Positions 30,501-40,599 are shown, counted from the first letter of the stretch. The stretch: DNA of 64,000 nucleotides from Phymatolithon calcareum (GCA_977006965.1 OZ345365.1:1612001-1676000); one strand, 5' to 3'. Numbers and translations are program-made. Notes: generated from the sequence alone by a model not told the origin.

Positions 30501-31705
30501 TACCCAGTACTCATGAAGCAGCCGCGTCGCGCGGACGGTTCATATACAGCACCGGGCAAGCACGTACGCATCCAATTCGCGCAAATGGGGAGCCCGGACG
30601 GTGGCTTCCTGTGGGAAGCCCACCGAAACGCAAAGCTGCAGGAGTGGGGCTGGCAGCAACTACAAGCGGAGCCAGGATGCTTCCTCTTCATCGACCGCGC
30701 GAACGGCGACGTCGCACGCCTCCTAGCAGACACCGACGACTTCGTCCTAACGTCTAAAAGCGCCCTACTCCTCGCCAAGCTCAAAGAAAAACTCTCCAAT
30801 GAGTGGCAAGTGACTGAGCAGAATCCATTGGAGCAACACATGGGTGTCGCCATACAGCAGACCGCAACAGGTGTCAAGCTCACCGTGAGAAAGCACATTG
30901 AAGAAATCCTCGACTCCTTCGGGCTCGCAGATTGCAATCCTGCCACAATGCCGCACGACACCAAGGCCAACCTCGTTGCTCGAAAGCCCGACGAGCCTGC
31001 CCTCTCACATGAGGACCATCGCCTCTACCGCCACGGCGTCGGGCTTGCGCGTTTCATCGCAGACACCGTTGTCTATGAGATCGCCTATATTACCGCCGTG
31101 CTTGCACGTGCACTCGAATCCCCGGCGCAGCGCCACATGGAAGCGCTCAAGCGGCTCGTCCGCTACCTCGCTGGTCGACGAGATGCTTCCATAGAGTACA
31201 AGCATGCCGCCGACCCTGTCCTGCGCGCATACTCCGACTCCGATTGGGCAGCGTGCCCTTCCACAAGGCGTTCACGCACCGGCGTCGCAATCACACTCGC
31301 AGGCGATTTAGTCTACTGGAAGAGCAAACTACAACCATCCATTACCCTCAGCACAGCAGAGGCCGAATTCACTGCTGCTTCCGACGCCGCAAGAGTCATT
31401 GTCTGGCTCTACCAACTATCGCAGGACTGGTGCATGCCCATACGCGCGCCCATCGAGCTGAACATCGACAATAACGCTGCTATATCAATGACCGTGGCCA
31501 ACGGTCCAACGACAAGGAGCAAACATATCGACACTAGAGCACGCTACATAACCGAGCAAGTACACCGAAAAGCCATCGAAGTCAAGCACGTGCCGGTGAG
31601 AACCAGCTCGCTGATATCTTTACTAAGCCCCTAAGTCGAGTAAAATTCATGCGCAACCTGCAATTGATCCGTACCCGCGCAGCAGAGCCTGCCCGGGGCT
31701 GCTAA
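27510..31705 (+). CDS. copia gag-pol polyprotein (one terminal frameshift)
   Basis: The frame is open from 27510 to 31634 (1374 codons); the ATG at 27603 is an alternative start after a Pro-rich leader. In order: gag with a C/H cluster near residue 263; protease DSCATHH at ~344 (usual motif DSGATHH); H-H-C-C finger ending CEPC; integrase D542, D604, E640 with the canonical 35-residue spacing; RT LDVPAAY (D984) and ADTDD (D1076-1077) where most copias have YVDD; RNase H YSDSDW (D1243), STAEAEF and IDNNAAI. Near 31595 CCGGTGAG stands where CCGGGTGAG is expected. The other frame continues GENQLADIFTKPLSRVKF to a stop at 31703-31705, two codons into the 3' LTR. Confidence 0.92.
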
Positions 31706-31989
31706 ACCCACAACACCATCTCCAGCCCCTACTGCACGGTCACATCTGCTCAACCCACACGCGATCACGTTGTGTACATACTATGCAAGGCGTATCGTGT
31801 GACACATTCGCATGGCTAACTCAACACACAAACTCAAGTTGCAACGAGACACAAGTTGTATAACCTCGAGAGCCATCCCTGCCAGGTGAACTCTATGTGC
31901 TACTGCACTCACGAGGATAATGCCATTAGCCCGGGAGTATAAGTAGCAAGCTAGACACATCAGTAAAGGCAAGAAGTATTAGTTCAACA
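31700..31989 (+). repeat. 3' LTR of the copia element (290 bp)
   Basis: Starts TGCTAAACCCACA and repeats TGCTCAACCCACA at 31747, after which it matches the 5' LTR to the terminal AACA. The pol stop codon (TGC TAA) overlaps the first bases. A convincing purine tract upstream is absent; GCCCGGGGC is all that precedes it. Confidence 0.88.
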
Positions 31990-32104
31990 ACAGTCATACG
32001 TCCCCGAAACAGTGCTTGTTCCACGGGTCGAACGCGACTAGAAGCTGCAAAAAGCGTCAAGAAGCGCACAAAAGTGCAGCGACAACGTGGCTGCATGGCC
32101 GCTA

Positions 32105-32580
32105 GTGTCTAGTTTACTGAAATTTTCCCTCAATTGAGGGTATGAGATTCATACAATTTTTTGCAAACGAAAGCTCTCCAATATAAAGCTCTTCGACAGC
32201 GTTAAGCTTATGGATAACAACAACGCGCTTCGTGAAACAGTCTCAACCAAATGAATGCGACAGAGGCATGTTTCGCCACCATAAAGCTTGCTACATGATG
32301 AACATATGGCAGTCATTTTCCTCACTTTGCAAACTTTGCGGTTGATTTGCGCCGCAAAAGTAGTCGTCATGGTATTCGAATTCTTCCTTTTCTTCTCGGT
32401 GGGAATGAAGCGGGTTCGAACACCGCCATCTAACGTAATCGTACGATATGAATTGAATGAATGTTGACGAGTAGTACTGGAGTTAAATGCAGTACAGATG
32501 AATTGCTGGATCAGTACTTCATGTTATCTTTGCTGTATCACGCGCTGCTGACACTCTGGATGACCTTCAGAGATTAGAAA
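32105..32580 (-). mobile_element. P5: 3' portion of a P-family transposon
   Basis: After TA (32103-32104) the end GTGTCTAGTTTACTG and the palindrome CCCTCAATTGAGGG match the right end of P2/P3. The minus ORF 32149-32370 preserves a Cys-rich C-terminus (VCKVRKMTAICSSCSKLY...CLCRIHLVET), the best-kept example of a region that is broken by a stop in P1-P3. It is truncated at about 32580, where a LINE remnant begins. Confidence 0.6.
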
Positions 32581-32639
32581 CGAGTTATCAACCAAGAAAG
32601 TTGCCGGAATGTGTTCACACGAAGTGACCATTGGAGCAG

Positions 32640-33481
32640 TGGGTTCGTCGTTCGACGCCGAAATATTCTCGGCGGTCTGAACTTTTGAGGAGATAGAACA
32701 CTTGCGAATCCCATACGTACACCATATTCGCTGGTTTGCAGACAGAAGAAGCGTCCTCGATGCGCTGACCGGGCAACGATGGATGTATGGGGAGATGATA
32801 AGCTGTCGGATACTATGGGAAGGCTGATTGATGACATGATCACTTTCGAAGCAATTTGGATCCCAAGCTACTGTGGGCTCGCTGGGAACGAAAAAACGGA
32901 CGCCCTTGCTCGAAAAGGCATTACGGAGTCAAGTCTGGTGACGCATGAAAATATAGCCTTAACCATAGAATCTGCGCCGTCGATTGTCAATCGGCACCTG
33001 TCGACAAAGCTTAGGAGTATGCAGTTGTTACCCGCAGAGCGCAATATAAGCCACAAGCGCGCTGACACTACTCTCAATCAACTTACCGCACTTTGTTGCT
33101 CGTTGGTAACAGTTTTTCAAGATGTTCCCGTTGACTATGACCCTATATGCAAGACATGCTCTGTGAGAATCAAGGAGACCGTGGAGCATCTACTCCTACG
33201 CTGTAGTGGACGGAATGTATCAAGGCGCCAGACTATTGTTAGAGTTGTCACCAAAACGGTGGAGGAAATATGTATTGAGAAACGGGTCGAAGTACTCAAG
33301 TTCGTGAACAATGAGGGGCTGTTTGAAAACATCGCAAAAATCTTAGACAGCGTAGCGAAGAGAGCCCCCAAAAGGCGCCTAGTGCTTCTGAGGACTGCGT
33401 TGCAGCTTGGTTGGTTTTTCGTTGCGAATGGAGCAGGAAAATTGGCGTTTTCTGATGAAGGTTGGCGAAGACGAGTACTGT
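32640..33481 (+). pseudogene. LINE C-terminal remnant 1: RNase H and zinc-knuckle tail
   Basis: From about 32640 a frame reads SSFDAEIFSAV, stop, ... WFADRRSVLDALTGQ (RNase H E and D motifs), then shifts into the 234-codon ORF 32779-33483: IWIPSYCGLAGNEKTDALARKG (the last RNase H motif) and CKTCSVRIKETVEHLLLRC, the CCHC-like signature that closes many LINE proteins. It aligns along its length with remnant 2 at 34439-35223. The RT is absent, consistent with 5' truncation. Confidence 0.75.
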
Positions 33482-33639
33482 AAGCAGGATTTGGCAATGC
33501 TAAACTTTTCCAGTGTGGGCTCGGTCCAAGGAGCCAAACGGGCTGAAGCACCATCATCAGGTTTTTATGAATTGAGGCTAACAATCTTGACGGTCGCAAT
33601 CTTAATCTTCTTCAATGGGTTTTTTTTATTGCAATTTTT

Positions 33640-33992
33640 TAAAGCCCCGCAGTCATACGAATATACGGGCAGGGCTTCCTCAGGTGCTGCCCTCGCTAGG
33701 GCGGCTCTACTCTTATGTCTGACATTCTATCTGGGACCTTAGCATGTGTTCGGTTGTTTTGATTGCTCTTCGTAACAGTTTCGAGGCGTCGCTTCTTCTT
33801 TCAGTACAGGTCTTCTTCATGCTGCATACTCTCGATGATGCTTTTGCTGAAGAGCAAAAGGTCATCTAATGCCTTCTCAGTTGCCGCTCTGTCGTCTTCC
33901 TTGAGTTCATAGACTGACAAGTTGCGATCCAGGGTCTCCATGTGCTGTCTGACTTTGTTTCCGAATCTATCTGCCATCAGTGTGGTAGACAC
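33640..33992 (-). pseudogene. Dispersed coiled-coil family member with 3' module
   Basis: The minus ORF 33801-33992 (63 aa, acidic and helical) ends EEDLY before TGA; the same frame continues KKKRRLETVTKSNQNN. This matches the fragment at 11785, including the stop, and more loosely the intact member at 62215-62571. Downstream on the minus strand at 33640-33715 is the 3' module CCTGAGGAAGCCCTGCCCGT...GCGGGGCTTT. A fragment of the P family (34110-34260) abuts its 5' side. Confidence 0.5.
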
Positions 33993-34109
33993 TTGGGGAA
34001 ATCTTCCAAAGGCGTACTGAACCGCCAGTTGCCTGTGTTTCAGTTGTGGAAATTTGAGTATTGCAGGGAGTTCTCTTGTCTTGTCGTACGGAATTTTCCT
34101 CTTTCTCTT

Positions 34110-34260
34110 CGATCTTCTTCAATGGGTGCTGAATTAGGACCCATTTTACGCACAGTGACGTGCTTACGAGACTACCGATCTTCTCTTCAATTACATCCTG
34201 AGCCGTACCAATCACATTTACTGACTTGGAAATGGCTGCCTATAATCTACAACATTCTTC
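34110..34260 (-). mobile_element. P-family fragment
   Basis: Minus-strand words VKWVLIQHPLKK match VKWILIRHPLKK of P2/P3 and VKWVLIRHPLKK of P1, and the flanking DNA matches the corresponding stretch of P4. Only an internal piece survives. Confidence 0.55.
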
Positions 34261-34438
34261 TCGAGTAAGCGCCTTCGTTTCCCTAGCATGTTTGGCTGCA
34301 CCGACCCGTAGACGGGAGCCTTTTTCTTGCGGCACAGCAGGTCTGCTTCTTAAGAGTAGACAGCACATTTTCGATGACCTCCGGCTTTACAAGCAACTTT
34401 TGTACTGGAGTTGCGGGTTTGTATCTAGGATTAGCTAG

Positions 34439-35223
34439 CGCATATCCGGAGCTGGGATTCTGGTTTTGCGCGGCGAAGAAACTGTTATGGAAGAAGCGCT
34501 GGCCGTTTGGGCTGTCGGCTCTTCATTTGACGCGGAGGCATTTGCAGCCGTACAGGCCTTCCAAGAAACGTTAACGCTACAACTTTCCCGCTGTAGCACT
34601 ATCAGATAGTTCGCTGACAGCCGTAGCTGCATAGACGCGCTTAACGGGCAACCGCGGATGTTTGGTGACATGCTCCGGAATCTATGGAACCTTATGGAAC
34701 GGTTATTTTCACGCGAGATTCAGTTAGAGTGTGTTTGGATACCGAGTCACTGCGGCGTCGCGAAGAATTAGGCTGCTGATGAACTTGCGCGGCGGGGAAT
34801 TTCGGAATCGAGTCTGGCGTTGCGCCAAGCGATACCTCTTACTTTGGAAGCGGCACGATCCATCATCAAGCCGCCCTGTAGAAGCAAACCAGTAACCCTT
34901 CCTACGCTTCCGAAAGATCTGCACATCTCGCAGAGACGTGCAGAGGTGGTACTTCACCAGCTCATAGTGAACTGCAGCCGTATTGCGGCAAGCTTTCACC
35001 GTGCATACAGCGAGAATGAACCGCTTCTCTACGACCCAGTATGCAAGATGTCCCCGTATGGCGTCAAGGAGACAGTGGAGCACCTCATCCTATACTGTTC
35101 TGGGAGGACTGCCTCTCGACGAAAATTCATCGGAAGAGTGCGAGACAAAACGGTAGAAAATCTGTGCGGGGAGAGACCCGTAGAGATACTCCAATATTTG
35201 AACAATGAGAACTTACTCTAGGG
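34439..35223 (+). pseudogene. LINE C-terminal remnant 2: RNase H and zinc-knuckle tail
   Basis: One frame, interrupted by TAG at 34607 and 34769, reads GAGILVLRGEE...SSFDAEAFAAVQAF...FADSRSCIDALNGQ...VWIPSHCGVAKN...ADELARRG, an RNase H domain with its acidic residues and His. It goes on to CKMSPYGVKETVEHLILYC, the terminal knuckle with the second Cys changed to Ser. After the stop at 35221-35223 a TTAAAGAAAGAAAGAAAGA tail at 35255-35273 marks the 3' end. Confidence 0.75.
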
Positions 35224-35743
35224 TTAGATCTGGCGTTAATTAACGCATTTTGCATTAAAGAAAGAAAGAAAGATAACAAATAGTAGTTTTGGCAAGGGGT
35301 GCCGACTTTTTCGGTCCATGTAGCGAATTTCCTTTTTTTTAATGCCCTCAATATCGCTCATGAGAGATACGTTTAAACTGCTTCGCTCAATATTGTTACA
35401 AATACGCGAGAGTAAGTTTTCAGTATTCAGTATTGCCGTTTATTCTAACGGTGACTGGCTACCTATGTAGGTATTACATCGCACATTAATTTCTCCACCA
35501 ATTTCGGTGGGACATCTCCCCATTCATGATCTCCGCGTGCACGCCTATCGGATCATATTATCGGGATGACATGTCCTGAAAATGGGATAAATGCTGGCTA
35601 GGATATGACCTCTGTGTTTTGTCGACCTGAAATGCTTCACACGGACCTGAGGAGATGGAGGCCTCACACCCTTGCCTCGTGAGTGGAAGTATCGGCACCC
35701 TTGTTTTCAAAGAATCAAGATTACAGTCATGATGACTTTTTTT
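35224..35743. other. LINE 3' tail and intergenic DNA
   Basis: An (AAAG)n-type tail is followed by unremarkable sequence with no supported ORF. Confidence 0.45.
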
Positions 35744-36005
35744 TTGATCAAAGTTTATTTATAAGCCCCACAGACTTCCGAAGATATGGGCAAGGCTTCC
35801 TCAGTTGCTACCTACCTTTGTGTAGCTTACGAAAACGCACCTCCAGAGAGGCGGGCGGAAAAACTTAGGATCTCAGATATCCCATCTAAATTGCAGAACT
35901 CCTGTATTGTTCGCCGTAGACGACCCCTGGTAGCGAGGCATCATTATGTGTTCATTGCGCCACATTTTGCAGCTCTGTGATCAGTGCACCGAGCTCGTTT
36001 GACAG
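35744..36005 (-). repeat. Left member of an inverted pair flanking Sel1 gene 1
   Basis: About 260 bp match 40985-41246 on the opposite strand (shared words: GGGCAAGGCTTCCTCAGTT, GCCCGCCTCTC-type stretch, CAGCTCTGTGATCAGTGCACC). It carries the AAGCC...GGGGCTT 3' module and an AATAAA-like end. The Sel1 gene lies exactly between the pair. Confidence 0.7.
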
Positions 36006-36213
36006 CTGTGATAACTGTAATCGTGCACGGCAAGCCAGAACAAAGAATGCGTAGAATAATCTCACTAGATTGCATTGTCATTTCTCCAGTCAAAATGACA
36101 TGGCGATGGGTATATCTAGATTTGAGGAAGAAAAGGTGCTTCTGACTTCTGACCAGATATCATAGATTCGTGGAAAGGCGAAAACCTTTATTGCAAGAGA
36201 ACTTTTCACCCGT

Positions 36214-36220
36214 ATATAAC
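36214..36220 (+). promoter_or_regulatory. TATA box of Sel1 membrane gene 1
   Basis: TATATAA in CCCGTATATAACCGG, 44-50 bp upstream of the chosen ATG. The paralogue at 55137 has no equivalent box, so the promoters are not shared. Confidence 0.5.
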
Positions 36221-36263
36221 CGGATGCGTGAAAAGCGGTGTGCACACTCATCGAAGACACGCC

Positions 36264-39200
36264 ATGTCGGAACCTCCCTCTCTTTCCGATGACCCACGTG
36301 TGGTCTACCCCATCTACGCCATCGCCTTCATTCCTCTCACCGTCATCTACGCGCTCGATTTCGTGAAGGAGAACTGGAGGTCTATACGTGATACGCGTCG
36401 CAATGGAATGATACAGCTGTTTGTCTCACTTCCTTCTCTTGCATGCCTTCTCTACTACATCAATATTCAAGTTACGAGTGGCGACCACAAGGAGGCAGCA
36501 GCAGCTATTACTGTTGCCGGTTTCAATTCGTTTCATGTTCTTCGCACAATATGGGGGTTAATCCAGCTCTATGAGTTCAAGAATTGGAATGTATTTGCGT
36601 TGCGCTGTCTTCTACAGCTGGGATACTCAGCCCCTGTGTACGACTATTCCGATGAAGTGAAGAGACGCTTCTCAGGACTTTTCGGGTGGCATCCGCGCAC
36701 TCCACTACCACCTTCTTCGTCTTCTTCCTTCAATCTTTCGGCCTTGATACAATCTGGTTCTCTCATGAACAAAGAATATTGTCGCCCGGTCCGTCTGTTC
36801 CAGAGCTTCAAGTCGAAATGCAAGAGCTTCCACTACTGGGTCTCGGGAGATATGGAAGCTACGGAATACAAACTAGGAGATCTACCCTATTTGACATTGG
36901 TCGATATCAAGAGAACGGTAGATCATCACATGGTTGTAAACAGCTCGCTCTTCGACAATGAGTTCACTTCTAATGAGATTCCGATCGAACCAACAGTTCT
37001 TTCCCGAATTGCGTGCAAAGAGCCGGAACGCCACAACTCTGTGTCTCGTTTTATTGCAACCTATCTGAAGTCCAGGAGGCCAGAACGATGTTCAATACGT
37101 TGGCTTGTATCATTCCTGGCGAAATTCGGATACAGCTGGCTGGCGCACACAAGAAGCTTGGCAACAAGGGCCAGTGACTCACCGCTGGCAATTGGCAAAA
37201 CCAAGGACAAGGCATCACAGGACCTTGCTGTTCTAGCATCTCTTCACACGACGCATGGTTCCGTAGACGCTACAGGGTCCACTGAAAGATTTTTGTCACC
37301 GTTCGCACCGGCTCAAAGCTATTGTATCTCCCCAGAGAAGTGCCGTACTTCCTTGATTGAGATCACCGATCGATGTATGCTTCCTTTCAAAATGAAGGGC
37401 TATCATGTTCCGCATGCTCTCAAGAAGTTGCCTGCCGTTCCTAGCCCGAGTGCCAAGCTTTTCGACTTTAGCCGACACGAGGCTACAATACGAAATGCTG
37501 CCAACGATGACTGGCACAGAGCGTCCTTGAACAAACTTGATAATGCTGAACGCACCGCTGTCGAGAATATCACTGCCGTACAACTTGCATGCTTCGCAAC
37601 TCTAATGGAAGAAGAACTCAAGGACACGGATGATGATGGATGGGATCCATTTGGAATTGTGAGAGACGGGTACAAAACTGTCGATTGGGAGAGAGAAGAT
37701 CCGCGAGTCGAGAATCTCATGTTCCAGCTTGGATACGACCACGACAAAGATTACATAGAATTCTTTCAGGAGTTGCCGATACGAAAAGAGTTCTTAGGGT
37801 CCCTTCTGTGGACGCATGACCCGAATCGTCTGCTGTTCCAGACAAGCGTTCATGTCGACAATTTTCTTGCTTTGGAATCCGGTGACAGCCTTCACTTTTA
37901 CCTGAAAGAACACCAGGCGTCGGTGCACCGTTCGGACCAAAATTCAAAGACCTCCGTGTTCGAGGACCAGTACGATCTCGAAACCAACCGACTTCGAAGC
38001 AAAATTGTGCAAACTATTGAGCCCAGCTTCCCGATCAATTTTGATACCCCACGATTTATCGGTTCTGTCGTAGAGACTGTGAGGCACACTTTGGCGGAAT
38101 GGGTTGCCAACAACCCAGAGGAACCCGACGGATGGACTCCCAGCATTGCACCTGTGGGTATCAGATTCTTATGCAGCAAGCAACTATGTTCCGCCTTTGG
38201 TGTGTTCAAAAATCGAGCACAGGCAGAGTCGCCGGGTGAGCTTCGAAGCCTTCAAATGCGACTTATTTGGGAAGTACAATCGTACTTGCAGTGGAAACTG
38301 TGGAAAGAGTCCGTTCGGGAAGATCAAGACATTAGGGAGTCTCCATTGCTAATTATGCTCTTCATTCTGGGGTTTCCAGACTTAAAGGTAGAAGAGCGAC
38401 GACAGAATGAACCTGTCATTACTTCACGAGGGGAAGAGTGCGCTATCGAATTGGAGAAGAAAATCACTGTGATGCCGATTGGAGGGCCCCAGGAACTTAT
38501 TGTTCTCTTAAGAATTGACGAAGATTCAAAAGCAATATCGGTAGAGCTGTATCCAGAAGATCAGTGTTTCTGTTGGCAGGCATGGAAAGACACAGTCATG
38601 GGACGGATGTATGCTCAAAAGCAATGGAGGCTAACTCGGCTGCTTTCCAAACGTGAGTTTATGCGCAAGGAGGCGTCCAGCTCAAATATATCGTCTCCAA
38701 TACAAGTCGTTTCTAGGGATAAGCTCGGAACTGACTACGATTTAACCTTTTGGTCCGGATGGCCACCATTCCTGCCGCAGATTGCTCAGTTTGAAGTCAG
38801 GAAGCTACGTGAAGTCGTTCATATCAATAGCCGCCATGAACAATACGACCGAGCTACCCCCGAACAGTATATTCAATACATCGCAGATCTAAACGCAGCG
38901 ATGGACATTCACTTTCTCTCGAGAATGACTCCCACGTCTTTGTATAACAAAGGGCATCGAGCTCTCAACTCAGGACGAGACGAAGAAGCCCTGAAGATGT
39001 TTGGACGGTGCATTGCAGAACATGGCCACCGAGGCGCATTGAAAGATGCAGTTAACCTACTTCTGAAGAAAGACCCTGTGTCAAAGGCACAGGAACTTGC
39101 TTTGAGGATGCAGATGGATATTTGGTTCAAGGCTCTCGTTAATCGCAGTCACGACGAAAACGCCAATACACCATCCGGGGAGATCGATCTCGAGATGTTG

Positions 39201-40391
39201 GCACGCTACTTTGGACGGTTGTACGAAGCCACGGGTGCCAGTGAAGCACTATTGCAAAAGTCATTAGCGCTCTTTCACACAACTGGGATCGATGAGCCCG
39301 TTTCCCTGCAAGCGATACAATCCATCGAGTCCTTCCTCATCTGTGATCCGGACGAACACTACTGCTTCAATTTCTATTTCTTCCTTGCTATCGCGCATCA
39401 AAGTCTTTTCGAGGCCTCCGGGGATACACTCCAACAAGAAATTGCTTCCAAATACATATCTGAGATTGGAACACATGACCGGACTATCGGAAAGCAGTTT
39501 GGAATGAGCATCGGATTCTTACTGGAGAGCGGGTATTATGTCGGTCGGAACTCGAAGCGCGGTGCCCCTTTGCTTTCGTTTTTCTGCGGAAATGAAGAAT
39601 GGGATGGAGGTGAAAGGCTGCGCGCAATGTTCGAACGACTTTTTGTTCAAACCAAACGACAAGAAGACAATGTCATGACCACTTTTGGCATGGGGAAGAG
39701 CCCACGAGACGCCATTGCCGTCTACAAGCACATGATAGCTGGAGGCAAAAAAAGCGATGGCACCTACTCTGCGCAAGCATTCAACCGTCTTGGACTGTTG
39801 TATCACAGGGGCGCAGAAGGTCTCCTAGCTATCAAATCGGAGGCCAAAGACGCATATTTGAAGGCAATTGAGCTCGGGAGCAAAGACGCATTGTGCAACA
39901 TGGGAGTTCTAAAGTATGGAGACATCGGAGAAGGTACCGATACTTCGTATCTCAAGAAATCTTGTGAGGAAATGAGTAGCAGTGGAATGAATAACCTTGC
40001 AGTCGCTTATGAGCTTGGAAAAGGTGTCAATAGAGACATCCGTGAAGCCGAGCAGCTTTACAAGGAAGCGATTCGTCTGGACAGGAACCCTGTCGCCATG
40101 TACAATCTTGCGGTGCTTTATATGTGCGGCGATCCCCAACTTCGAACTGCAGAAGCGAAATTGGAGCTAATGCGCTTGATCGATGAGCTATCCAGCCCTA
40201 ATATAGAACTGGTACCCTTGTATATTCTGAAAGACCAGGTTGGCAAGCTCGCATCGTTACGAACTGAACAAGACGCCAATTGGATGTGGGAAGTCGGAAT
40301 TGAAGAAATTGATGACTGTCTTGCATATGTGAAGATTCTCGAGTACGATAATGCGGGCGATACTACTGCGCCTGAGAAAGTGAAAACTTGA
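36264..40391 (+). CDS. Membrane protein with C-terminal TPR/Sel1 repeats, 1375 aa, copy 1
   Basis: A 4.1-kb single-exon gene; an in-frame ATG at 36228 is less likely because homology with copy 2 starts at MSEPPSLSDDPRVVY (gccATG). Residues ~14-33, 49-68 and 78-101 are hydrophobic (membrane anchor or small bundle). The centre (~130-880) is unrecognised. Residues ~888-925 (TSLYNKGHRALNSGRDEEAL) form a TPR-like helical pair. Residues ~1166-1310 carry Sel1-like repeats: FNRLGLLYHRGAEG...AKDAYLKAIELGSKDAL, MNNLAVAYELGKGV...AEQLYKEAIRLDRNPVAMYNLAVLY. Sel1/TPR arrays usually act as protein-binding scaffolds, for instance in ER or envelope complexes. AATAAA lies at 40440-40445. The gene sits between inverted repeats 35744-36005 and 40985-41246. 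Confidence 0.85.
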   Translation: MSEPPSLSDDPRVVYPIYAIAFIPLTVIYALDFVKENWRSIRDTRRNGMIQLFVSLPSLACLLYYINIQVTSGDHKEAAAAITVAGFNSFHVLRTIWGLIQLYEFKNWNVFALRCLLQLGYSAPVYDYSDEVKRRFSGLFGWHPRTPLPPSSSSSFNLSALIQSGSLMNKEYCRPVRLFQSFKSKCKSFHYWVSGDMEATEYKLGDLPYLTLVDIKRTVDHHMVVNSSLFDNEFTSNEIPIEPTVLSRIACKEPERHNSVSRFIATYLKSRRPERCSIRWLVSFLAKFGYSWLAHTRSLATRASDSPLAIGKTKDKASQDLAVLASLHTTHGSVDATGSTERFLSPFAPAQSYCISPEKCRTSLIEITDRCMLPFKMKGYHVPHALKKLPAVPSPSAKLFDFSRHEATIRNAANDDWHRASLNKLDNAERTAVENITAVQLACFATLMEEELKDTDDDGWDPFGIVRDGYKTVDWEREDPRVENLMFQLGYDHDKDYIEFFQELPIRKEFLGSLLWTHDPNRLLFQTSVHVDNFLALESGDSLHFYLKEHQASVHRSDQNSKTSVFEDQYDLETNRLRSKIVQTIEPSFPINFDTPRFIGSVVETVRHTLAEWVANNPEEPDGWTPSIAPVGIRFLCSKQLCSAFGVFKNRAQAESPGELRSLQMRLIWEVQSYLQWKLWKESVREDQDIRESPLLIMLFILGFPDLKVEERRQNEPVITSRGEECAIELEKKITVMPIGGPQELIVLLRIDEDSKAISVELYPEDQCFCWQAWKDTVMGRMYAQKQWRLTRLLSKREFMRKEASSSNISSPIQVVSRDKLGTDYDLTFWSGWPPFLPQIAQFEVRKLREVVHINSRHEQYDRATPEQYIQYIADLNAAMDIHFLSRMTPTSLYNKGHRALNSGRDEEALKMFGRCIAEHGHRGALKDAVNLLLKKDPVSKAQELALRMQMDIWFKALVNRSHDENANTPSGEIDLEMLARYFGRLYEATGASEALLQKSLALFHTTGIDEPVSLQAIQSIESFLICDPDEHYCFNFYFFLAIAHQSLFEASGDTLQQEIASKYISEIGTHDRTIGKQFGMSIGFLLESGYYVGRNSKRGAPLLSFFCGNEEWDGGERLRAMFERLFVQTKRQEDNVMTTFGMGKSPRDAIAVYKHMIAGGKKSDGTYSAQAFNRLGLLYHRGAEGLLAIKSEAKDAYLKAIELGSKDALCNMGVLKYGDIGEGTDTSYLKKSCEEMSSSGMNNLAVAYELGKGVNRDIREAEQLYKEAIRLDRNPVAMYNLAVLYMCGDPQLRTAEAKLELMRLIDELSSPNIELVPLYILKDQVGKLASLRTEQDANWMWEVGIEEIDDCLAYVKILEYDNAGDTTAPEKVKT

Positions 40392-40439
40392 ATCGCTTCG
40401 AAATTGATTACTACGCAGGATAGCTATTTCATGAAAATA

Positions 40440-40445
40440 ATAAAG
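40440..40445 (+). terminator. Polyadenylation signal of Sel1 gene 1
   Basis: AATAAA 49 bp after the stop codon, at typical spacing. Confidence 0.5.
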
Positions 40446-40599
40446 CACGAAGATACATACGGAATGCGAAGTGGACTGCTTTAGTTGTTTAAAAAACGAC
40501 CTGAACAGAATCTGTCATTATGATGATGATTGCTTCATTCACCTAAGAGGTTAGCACGTCTAGAAGGCTTCATTTGATTCCACTTTCTGAGGTCGGAAG

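Larger units (their letters stand above)
27126..31994 (+). mobile_element. Young full-length Ty1/copia LTR retrotransposon with 5-bp target duplication
   Basis: ACAGT flanks both sides (27126-27130 and 31990-31994). LTRs start TGCT and end AACA. The 5' LTR is 243 bp and the 3' LTR 290 bp, apparently because 47 bp between two TGCT(A/C)AACCCACA repeats were lost from the 5' copy. Over the shared part I see one other substitution, so insertion is recent. The order gag, protease, integrase, RT, RNase H defines Ty1/copia. The only coding lesion seen is a one-base loss near 31595. Confidence 0.95.

Noticed and set aside
32401-32425. GGGTTCGAAC-like word resembling a tRNA T-arm (B box)
   Set aside because: No A box, anticodon arm or acceptor pairing can be built around it.
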